The notes beneath the pieces were generated by a model, which searched no databases, was not told the DNA's origin, and worked only from the letters and a program-made list of their open reading frames with translations. From NCBI GenBank assembly GCA_049568075.1, contig CP144911.1: a DNA stretch of 64,000 nucleotides; one strand, 5' to 3'. The DNA comes from Gottfriedia sp049568075 (GTDB lineage Bacteria; Bacillota; Bacilli; Bacillales; Bacillaceae_G). Shown here one piece after another: positions 16,558 to 24,021 of this stretch. The position numbers were made by a program, and so were the translations under genes. The first letter of the stretch is position 1; each line of letters opens with the position of its first letter.

Positions 16558-17340
16558 TTAATTATAATGCATATTTTTTTCACGATCTTTTGTACGTTCT
16601 TCAGTAGTTAATTTATTGTACTCAGTAAGGAACTTTTGATAGTTATCGCATACAGGACTAATGTCTCCATACTCTACCACTTTTCCGTAATGAATCCATA
16701 ACCCTTTTGTACAAAAATCCCTTACTTGACCTAATGAGTGACTAATAAAGAATATTGTTTTTCCTTGTTCTTTAAAATCATTCATTTTATCTAAGCAACG
16801 TTTTGTAAATGTTGGGTCACCAACAGATAATGCTTCGTCAATTACCATAATGTCTGGATCAATATTAACGGAAATTGCGAATCCTAATCTTGATCTCATA
16901 CCGCTTGAATAGGATTTAACTGGTTGGTTAATAAACTTACCAATTTCAGCAAACTCAATAATATCAGGCGTAATTTTTTCAATTTGTTTTACCGTAAGAC
17001 CCATCATTAAACCTTTAAGTCTAATATTTTCCAAACCAGTTAGTCGATTATCTAAACCAGCTTGAATGGCAATTAGTGAAGCAACACCATTTACTTCGAC
17101 TTCACCTTCATTTGGCATTGTCACACCCGCAATTAAGTTTGACATAGTACTTTTACCAGATCCATTTAATCCAATGATCCCTACGATTTCACCTTGTTCA
17201 ACCTCGAAGGATACATCTTTAAGGGCATGAAAGAATTCGCCACCTTTACCGCCAAAGAATAAATCCTTTAGCTTGTCGGTCGGCTTACTATACATTTTAA
17301 ACTTTTTTGTAACATTTTTAAAAATAACTTTTTTTGTCAT
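16558..17340 (-). CDS. tagH: Teichoic acid export ABC transporter, ATP-binding subunit TagH
   Basis: ATPase that powers export of a lipid-linked wall polymer with TagG. Walker A is GLNGSGKST, the signature is YSSGMRSRL, Walker B IMVIDEALSVGD, and the switch histidine is in FFISHS. It is the short form: about 260 aa without the long C-terminal extension of B. subtilis TagH. ATG 17340 is eight bases from AAGG; the GTG at 17349 overlaps the ribosome site. It lies 12 bp after tagG in the wecC-tagG-tagH operon. Confidence 0.92.
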   Translation of the reverse strand: MTKKVIFKNVTKKFKMYSKPTDKLKDLFFGGKGGEFFHALKDVSFEVEQGEIVGIIGLNGSGKSTMSNLIAGVTMPNEGEVEVNGVASLIAIQAGLDNRLTGLENIRLKGLMMGLTVKQIEKITPDIIEFAEIGKFINQPVKSYSSGMRSRLGFAISVNIDPDIMVIDEALSVGDPTFTKRCLDKMNDFKEQGKTIFFISHSLGQVRDFCTKGLWIHYGKVVEYGDISPVCDNYQKFLTEYNKLTTEERTKDREKNMHYN

Positions 17341-17352
17341 TGTGTTCACCTT

Positions 17353-18165
17353 CTATAGGAAATCAACAAATTGCTTTCTGAACTTGATATGGAAAATAGA
17401 GCCAATTGTAAAGATGATAATTAACACTGCCCAAAAATAAACTGTATATTTTGAGAAGATAATATCAGAATGACCATATAAAAGAGCTCCACGATAACCT
17501 TCTACAATATAATAAAAAGGATTTAATTTCATTATAAAAAATAAAATTTTTGATGCACCAGAACCTCTAGATGGCTCCCACAAAATAGGAGTTAAATACA
17601 AGAGCATTCTAGTAAAGGACTGAATAAAAAGATGAATATCCCTAATCATTGTTGAAAGTGTAGAAGTAAATAGCCCTAATACAATATTAAATATTAAGCC
17701 TGCAATCATAAAATAAATCAGAGCAATAATATTCATTTGATCAAAACCTTGACTGATAACAACCCCAATAAATAGTACTCCCATCATAAATACATGGGTA
17801 TTAAATCTTGAAAGTACCACATAAGTAGGAATGATACTTAATGGGAAATTCATTTTTGAAACGGTCCCAATACGATTGAAAATAGAACTTGATCCCTGCA
17901 TGATTGAGTTACTAATAAAGAACCAAGGAATAAGTCCACAAAGCATCCAAATTAGAAATGGAATACCATTAACTGGAGCTCCGCCTCGTATACCTGTACC
18001 GAAAGTTATCCAATATACTGCAATTTGAAATAGTGGGTTTAAGAAAACCCAGATAACGCCAAGTTGGCTATCAGCATACTCTTTACGCGTCTCATATGAC
18101 GATAATCGGAATATGAGTGATAGATTATTAATCTGTTCTTGCAAAACTGTTTTTATACTATTCAT
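17353..18165 (-). CDS. tagG: Teichoic acid export ABC transporter, permease TagG
   Basis: ABC-2 type permease, 270 aa, six hydrophobic segments. GVIWVFLNPLFQIAVYWITF and GIRGGAPVNGIPFLIWMLCGLIPWFF (shown in part) are typical of TagG/RfbA-type polymer exporters. The start overlaps the wecC stop as ATGA (18162-18165), which indicates translational coupling. Its partner is TagH. Confidence 0.92.
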   Translation of the reverse strand: MNSIKTVLQEQINNLSLIFRLSSYETRKEYADSQLGVIWVFLNPLFQIAVYWITFGTGIRGGAPVNGIPFLIWMLCGLIPWFFISNSIMQGSSSIFNRIGTVSKMNFPLSIIPTYVVLSRFNTHVFMMGVLFIGVVISQGFDQMNIIALIYFMIAGLIFNIVLGLFTSTLSTMIRDIHLFIQSFTRMLLYLTPILWEPSRGSGASKILFFIMKLNPFYYIVEGYRGALLYGHSDIIFSKYTVYFWAVLIIIFTIGSIFHIKFRKQFVDFL

Positions 18166-19448
18166 AGATTTACCACATTCTCTTTAATTACTTTATTTAT
18201 ATTACCATAGTTTACAAAATTCATTTTTGAACTATTTGAAGAATTAACACAGTTTCTAGTATCAAAAACGATTGGGTTTTTCATTAAAGGTGCTAATTCA
18301 TCATAATTCATGTTTTTGAATTCATTATGATCAGTTAATACTAAAATTAAATGAGCATCTTTTACTGCATCTTCTGCAGATAGAAGTGTAAATGTTTCTG
18401 TACTAGCAACGTGTGGATCATGAGCTGCTACAGTAATACCTTCATTTTTTAATAGTTCAATGATATCCATTGCTGGACTTTCGCGCATATCATCAACATT
18501 ACCTTTATACGTTACACCGAAAGCAGCAACTTTCGGATGGTCAACATTTCCAATTATTTTCTTAACATTCTCAACAACATAGCTAGGCATAGATGAATTT
18601 GTTTCACGAGAAAGATTGATTATTTTAGCAAGATCAGGTGCTTTTGCCACAATAAAGTAAGGGTCTACTGCTAAACAATGCCCTCCAACCCCTGGACCAG
18701 GTGAATGTATATTAACTCGTGGGTGTTTATTTGCCATTTCAATTACATCTAGTACATTGATATCAAGCGTATTACATACTTTTGTCAGTTCATTTGCTAG
18801 TGCGATATTAACATCACGGAATGTGTTTTCCATTAACTTAGACATTTCCGCAGTTTTTGCATCAGTACGAATAATTTCACCTTGTACGAAAGTACTATAA
18901 ACTTTTGCCCCTGCTTCAGAACACTCCGGTGTAATTCCACCAACAATACGGTTATTATATATTAATTCGTGCATAATTTGACCAGGTAATACTCGTTCTG
19001 GACAATGTACTAAAAATAAATCTTCACCAACTGTAAAACCTGATGCTTCTACTAATGGTTTTACAAAATCATCCATACTACGTGGAGCAATTGTTGATTC
19101 TACAATTAATACATTCCCTTTTTGTAAATAAGGAATCGTCGATTTAACTGCACTTAATACGTAAGTTAAATCACAAGATTTATGCTCATCATCATTATTT
19201 GGTGTTGGTACTGCGATAATAAACGCATCAGCAGCTTCAGGTGTTAAAGAAGCTTTAAATAAACCTTTAGACACTACATCTTTCACTACTTCTGCTAATC
19301 CTGGTTCTTCAATATGAATTTCCCCTGCATTAAGCTTATCAACAACACTTTGATGTATATCTACACCAACTACTTCTACCCCATGTTTCGCGAACATTGC
19401 TGATGTTGGTAAACCAATATATCCTAGACCAATTGTACAAATTTTCAT
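18162..19448 (-). CDS. wecC: UDP-N-acetyl-D-mannosamine dehydrogenase (WecC)
   Basis: Oxidises UDP-ManNAc to UDP-ManNAcA with two NAD+. N-terminal Rossmann motif ICTIGLGYIGLPTSAMFAKHG; HCPERVLPG; catalytic cysteine in GPGVGGHCLAVDPYF; C-terminal UDP-binding domain with GVTYKGNVDDMRESPAMD. At 428 aa it is normal. The WecC rather than Ugd subtype is read from CPERVLPG and GHCLAVDPYF. It is first in an operon with tagGH. The substrate can come from WecB at 28240. Confidence 0.93.
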   Translation of the reverse strand: MKICTIGLGYIGLPTSAMFAKHGVEVVGVDIHQSVVDKLNAGEIHIEEPGLAEVVKDVVSKGLFKASLTPEAADAFIIAVPTPNNDDEHKSCDLTYVLSAVKSTIPYLQKGNVLIVESTIAPRSMDDFVKPLVEASGFTVGEDLFLVHCPERVLPGQIMHELIYNNRIVGGITPECSEAGAKVYSTFVQGEIIRTDAKTAEMSKLMENTFRDVNIALANELTKVCNTLDINVLDVIEMANKHPRVNIHSPGPGVGGHCLAVDPYFIVAKAPDLAKIINLSRETNSSMPSYVVENVKKIIGNVDHPKVAAFGVTYKGNVDDMRESPAMDIIELLKNEGITVAAHDPHVASTETFTLLSAEDAVKDAHLILVLTDHNEFKNMNYDELAPLMKNPIVFDTRNCVNSSNSSKMNFVNYGNINKVIKENVVNL

Positions 19449-19690
19449 TTAGATTACCTCTTTCAATAAAATCACTTAATTTGTATTAATTACATTAATG
19501 CTATTTTATAATTTTTTTCTAAAATAGATATACATCGTAACAATAATAATACAATAAATTAATATTTTCAGTATTACCCAAATACGAAATATAATATAAA
19601 TTTTACAATTTTATATCCACTTAATAAAACTTTTATAAAATTTTTAATACAAATTATTTGGTCCCTATCATTTAAATAGATTTTATATCT

Positions 19691-21268
19691 TTATACAAAT
19701 CTTTTCGTAAAATTTTTAAGCTTATTACCTAAAAATTTAATTCTACCTCTCGTACTTACTTCTTTAATAGATAAAGTTAACTCATGATTTACATAAACAG
19801 GTGTAATTTGTTGTTTTCCTATAATTGACGACTTTATGTGTCCCCTATCACTTTTAGAAATTTGAAGATCAGTCTGATAGAATAAACCTTCGACTTGCGT
19901 CTTAAATGAGACTTTCCAATCACCAGATGACAAATACGATAGAATCGGAATCGTTACTGTATTAAAATCAACGTATTTATATTGTTTGGAATGCGTTTCT
20001 TTCCGTTCATTCGTTGCATGATCTACTAATTTAACGTTGATTATTTCTCTACTTTTGTTATTGGTAAAAACCATTTCCATACTTTTAATCGCTAATGGGC
20101 TATTCGCATAATAAATGGAACCACCAATTGTAAAGATCCCTTTTTCTAAACTAATATTTTTGATCGTTTGACCAATAAGAAAAGTATTTTTCGATGAATC
20201 AACTGCATAATCTGGAAAATGCTCTAACAAGTATTTATGATACTCACTATTCATTCTTATTTGGTCTTTTGGGACATCACTATTTGTTAATACATTTAAA
20301 AACTTCAAAAAGCCATCTTTGTTTTCATCTACTATTAATTGAAGTAATAACAAATCCCGATTTTTTAAATTTGTAAAAATCTCTTTATTGTTAATTGTGT
20401 TAATAAAATCGACACAAATATTATATAAAGAAAATTGTTCTTCTTTACTTAATTTAGAAGCTTTCATATAAATTGAGTCAAAAAAGAATCTAAATTGTCT
20501 ATTTTCAATTGTTTTTATCTCTTGCATTAACTCTAATTCATGATAAAGATTAGTTAGTTCTTTTTGCGTTTTTACTAATTGTTCGAAAAAACTAAGACTT
20601 ACTTTTTTTACTAAACTACTATCTAAATCATTTACCCGATATTGAATCACGTCAATATCCTTCACAACTGTTTTATTCGAAAGCAACAAGCTTTTCTCTG
20701 TAAAGAGTAAATCTTCGCCTATTCTTAATGATTCATCAAATTGAATACCTTTTTGTAAAATAAACTCTCTTTTATAAAGTTTATTCCAAACAGCAGGTGT
20801 AAAATGTAGTTCGCTATTTTTGCTTACATGTCTAATGGAAGGTAGATTCTTCTTAAATACCTTCCCCATATATGCTAGGCGCCACTTTTTTAAATCATTA
20901 AAACAAATAAAATTTCCGATAGCTGTATCAGCATCATTTTCATTTGCTATTGCCAGTAATTTTTCATAAGCACCTTTAATTGCCAGGTCATCACTATCTA
21001 GAAAAGTAATGTACTTTCCAGTTGCTTCTTGGATTCCCGTATTTCTAGCAGCACTAGGTCCGCTATTTTTTTGAGAAATGAGTTTGACATTAGGGTGTCT
21101 TTCAGTAAAGTTTCTACTTATTTCTAAACTACCATCTGTCGAACCATCATCTACTATAATCAACTCTAAATTATTCATTCGTTGATTTATAACTGATTCA
21201 ATTGTATCTTTAATAAACATTTCGTTATTAAAATTAATTAAGATTACGCTTAGACTGTAAACTGTCAT
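19691..21268 (-). CDS. GT2 glycosyltransferase with TagF-polymerase linker domain but no TagF domain
   Basis: A 525-residue protein. Residues 5-220 are a GT2 domain (IIVDDGSTDGS; GPSAARNTG; DSDD 91-94). The remainder matches the helical and beta-rich middle part of the 909-aa fusion polymerases at 3889 and 33462, then stops where the glycerophosphotransferase domain would begin. The end is a basic tail (RIKFLGNKLKNFTKRF). The 240 bp after the stop show no leftover of the missing domain. It probably adds a sugar to a wall polymer; the acceptor is unknown. Confidence 0.85.
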   Translation of the reverse strand: MTVYSLSVILINFNNEMFIKDTIESVINQRMNNLELIIVDDGSTDGSLEISRNFTERHPNVKLISQKNSGPSAARNTGIQEATGKYITFLDSDDLAIKGAYEKLLAIANENDADTAIGNFICFNDLKKWRLAYMGKVFKKNLPSIRHVSKNSELHFTPAVWNKLYKREFILQKGIQFDESLRIGEDLLFTEKSLLLSNKTVVKDIDVIQYRVNDLDSSLVKKVSLSFFEQLVKTQKELTNLYHELELMQEIKTIENRQFRFFFDSIYMKASKLSKEEQFSLYNICVDFINTINNKEIFTNLKNRDLLLLQLIVDENKDGFLKFLNVLTNSDVPKDQIRMNSEYHKYLLEHFPDYAVDSSKNTFLIGQTIKNISLEKGIFTIGGSIYYANSPLAIKSMEMVFTNNKSREIINVKLVDHATNERKETHSKQYKYVDFNTVTIPILSYLSSGDWKVSFKTQVEGLFYQTDLQISKSDRGHIKSSIIGKQQITPVYVNHELTLSIKEVSTRGRIKFLGNKLKNFTKRFV

Positions 21269-21303
21269 TAAATTACACCCCGTATTAGGAAGTAAATAGT
21301 TTT

Positions 21304-22632
21304 TTATCCTACATTAGTCGCTAGCTTTTGACCATTTAATACTTTGTCATATATATCGATAAAAATCTTTTTCTCATTATTCCAATTGTAATGGTGACGT
21401 GCTTCTAAACAATTAACACTCATTTTATCTCTTTTTTCTGGGTGATCTAAAAGATAGTTTACACCTTCAGCAATTGAATCGACTTCATGTGAATCAACGC
21501 ATACACCGACATATTCTTTTTCTACAACCTTTTGGATTTCAGGGAAGCTACATGCTACAACTGGAACACCGCTCATCATATATTCAAACAACTTATTTGA
21601 TGATGCAGAGTAATGATTGAAATTAATATTATTTAAAACTTGAAAACCAAGATAAGCGTTACGAGTATAATTTAAAAGCTCGTCTACAGGTACTTTATCG
21701 ATAAATTTCACTCGATTTTCTAAATTCATTTTATCTACTAAATCTAAAAGCACAGGCTTAATTTTACCGTCTCCGATAAATACAACTGTCCCACGTTTAA
21801 ACTGAGGAGTAGCCTTAACGATTAGCTCTAAGCCACGACCCTTTTGAATCCCACCTTGATACAACAAAATAGGTTCATTTGGATCTAATCCAAGTACTTC
21901 ATGTAAATTGATTGCTTTTTTTTCTTCAGGTTTTGATACGAACGGATAGTTATGGATCACTTCAGGTAAATCAATATGATATAAATCTTGAGTGTATTTC
22001 GCACGAGTATAATTTTCATGAATCATAATATCGATGTAACGTATTAAAAACTTTTCAATCTTACCAAAGATTGGATTTTCATAGCCAGATCGACTAGATT
22101 GTACTTCATGTGAATCATAAACTAATTTACTACGATGGAACACTTTAGCACATAAAATACCTTGTGGTAATGTATTTAAATCATTTGCATGGTATATATC
22201 ATATTTCTTTTTACTCCCATGGTAGATCATTTGAAGAATATTATAACCCCTCGTTAAAATCACTCTTACATAACGATTCCCAAATAATATAATAACGGCT
22301 GCAATAATAATCGTTGCAATAATGTTAACAAATAACCCAGCAACTAATAAGATTGCTGCAAGTAATTTTGTCATTATATTTGATTTAAAGAAAATGTTGA
22401 GCTTTGCACAAAAGTTGATTAAATGATAGATTCCAAATGGTAAACGATTATTTACACGAATGACATTAAAACCTTCTTCATATCTTTCTCTCTTCGGTAA
22501 GATATCCGAATCATCATGCAATGCAATTAAATCTACATCATAACCTACTTCAGCTAATGCTGAACACTCACGTAATACACGCGCATCATTTGTAAAGTGG
22601 TTAAACACAAATGCACAAACTTTCTTATTCAT
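21304..22632 (-). CDS. GT4-type glycosyltransferase with internal membrane hairpin
   Basis: A 442-residue GT-B enzyme. Residues about 85-130 hold two hydrophobic segments (LLAAILLVAGLFVNII; IIIAAVIILFG) inside the N-terminal half, so it probably sits on the membrane. The C-terminal half has ILLYQGGIQKGRGLEL, VFIGDG and the donor-site stretch SASSNKLFEYMMSGVPVVAC. It overlaps the preceding GT4 gene by 8 bp and has GGAGG 6 bases before ATG. Sugar and acceptor are not known. Confidence 0.87.
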   Translation of the reverse strand: MNKKVCAFVFNHFTNDARVLRECSALAEVGYDVDLIALHDDSDILPKRERYEEGFNVIRVNNRLPFGIYHLINFCAKLNIFFKSNIMTKLLAAILLVAGLFVNIIATIIIAAVIILFGNRYVRVILTRGYNILQMIYHGSKKKYDIYHANDLNTLPQGILCAKVFHRSKLVYDSHEVQSSRSGYENPIFGKIEKFLIRYIDIMIHENYTRAKYTQDLYHIDLPEVIHNYPFVSKPEEKKAINLHEVLGLDPNEPILLYQGGIQKGRGLELIVKATPQFKRGTVVFIGDGKIKPVLLDLVDKMNLENRVKFIDKVPVDELLNYTRNAYLGFQVLNNINFNHYSASSNKLFEYMMSGVPVVACSFPEIQKVVEKEYVGVCVDSHEVDSIAEGVNYLLDHPEKRDKMSVNCLEARHHYNWNNEKKIFIDIYDKVLNGQKLATNVG

Positions 22633-23842
22633 GGATTTCCTCCATCACTTGAATTAACACATTAATATTCGTTTTCCATCTTAAATTTTTATAAGCATAA
22701 TTGTATCCATTCTCACCAAGCGTTTTTCTCGATGTTGGATTATTAGCTAATTCAATTATTTTTTTATACAATTCCTGTACTGATCCCTCTTTCAGAACAA
22801 TACCACAATTTGCACTTTCAATAATTTCACCTGCATAACCTGATACATTTCCAATAATAGGTTTCTTTACGCTCATATAATCGATGATTTTTCCAGGTAA
22901 TACCGTTTTAAAAACTTCCTGTTCAACTAGACTGACGTACGCAATATCAGATTCTGATACGATTTTAAGTGTATCATTACGAGACTTGGCAGTGTGTAAT
23001 GTTACGTTTTCTAACTGTTTATCTTCAATATATTTTTTTACTTCATTTGTATTTTTACCGTACCCTACAATCGTAAAAAATATAGTTGGATTTTCCTTGA
23101 ACATCTCAGCAACACTTAACAGTTTGTTCAAATCTTGAGCAAATCCTAAGTTACCTGTATACGTCACTTCAATTTTTTGGCTGTCGTCATTACTCGGAAC
23201 TTCAATTGATAGTTCTTCTTCTGAAAGTGAGTTTGGAACGAACTTGATTTTTTCAGCAGGAACATTTTTATTTGTCATATAGTTTATAAAGCTACGACTA
23301 TTAACAATGATTCTTGTTGCTTTTTTATATAATAGTTTTTCTACTTTATATGCCGTAGATAGGATTAATTTATTGGAGAACACTTTTACACCTACTAAGG
23401 ATTCTGGCCATAAATCCCTAATATCTAATATTAAAGGTGCTTTTAATCTCCATTTTGCTATTAATCCAGCAATACCAACGAAAATTGGTGGTGACGTTAC
23501 AAAAATATAATCGAATTCCTTTTTATATTTAAAAATAGCTCCTATAAAACGGAACATAACTTCTAAGTATAAATAAAGTCTCTTAATGATACTTGTAGAA
23601 TGAGTTTTAATTGATGTATCAACTCGAACAATATCATCTTCATCGATTAGCTTTTCATTCCAGAATCGCTTATTTTCATAAAGCTCGCGGCTTGGATATC
23701 TTGGGTGTAAAGTAAGTACCTTCACATCGTAATTTTTTTCTTTTAATTCTAGATAAATATTTTTTAATCGATTTGCAGCACTCCCAATTTCAGGATAGAA
23801 GTGTTGAGTAATTAATAAAATTTTCTTTTTGTTAGCTGTAAT
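22625..23842 (-). CDS. GT4-type glycosyltransferase (WcaI-like), probable ATT start
   Basis: GT-B transferase with KKILLITQHFYPEIGSAANR at the N-terminus, DLRDLWPES-like DIRDLWPESLVG, and donor-site LPGKIIDYMSVKKPIIGN. The frame extends up to an ATG at 23908, but that stretch is protein-like only from ITANKKK on and has no ribosome site. A perfect AGGAGG (23852-23857) precedes ATT at 23842 by 9 bases; no ATG, GTG or TTG lies in frame near it. I therefore place the start at ATT 23842; the ATG at 23908 is the alternative. A hairpin holds this site (23837-23873). Coupled to the next GT4 gene. Confidence 0.82.
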   Translation of the reverse strand: MTANKKKILLITQHFYPEIGSAANRLKNIYLELKEKNYDVKVLTLHPRYPSRELYENKRFWNEKLIDEDDIVRVDTSIKTHSTSIIKRLYLYLEVMFRFIGAIFKYKKEFDYIFVTSPPIFVGIAGLIAKWRLKAPLILDIRDLWPESLVGVKVFSNKLILSTAYKVEKLLYKKATRIIVNSRSFINYMTNKNVPAEKIKFVPNSLSEEELSIEVPSNDDSQKIEVTYTGNLGFAQDLNKLLSVAEMFKENPTIFFTIVGYGKNTNEVKKYIEDKQLENVTLHTAKSRNDTLKIVSESDIAYVSLVEQEVFKTVLPGKIIDYMSVKKPIIGNVSGYAGEIIESANCGIVLKEGSVQELYKKIIELANNPTSRKTLGENGYNYAYKNLRWKTNINVLIQVMEEIHE

Positions 23843-23873
23843 ATTAATACACCTCCTAAACAGTAATATTACA
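23837..23873 (-). promoter_or_regulatory. Hairpin displaying the ribosome site of the ATT-start gene
   Basis: TGTAATATTA (23864-23873) and TAATATTACA (23837-23846) form a perfect 10-bp stem in the minus-strand RNA. The 17-base loop contains AGGAGG, and the putative ATT start codon lies in the 3' arm. Confidence 0.5.
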
Positions 23874-23973
23874 CTCTCAAAACTACAAAACAAGAGGTAT
23901 TGTAACATAATTAGACCTATAATTCCATTAAATGCCCATAGTATTCATGTTACAGTTTGACAAACTCTGTCGA

Positions 23974-24007
23974 TAAAAGAGAGACTGTCCAATTTGAACA
24001 GTCCCTC
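23974..24007 (-). terminator. Intrinsic terminator of the 896-aa polymerase gene
   Basis: A 10-bp stem (23979-23988 with 23998-24007, GGGACTGT core, one wobble) followed by TTTT, 15 bp past the stop. It separates the polymerase from the two GT4 genes. Confidence 0.75.
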
Positions 24008-24021
24008 CTTGACCACATCGA

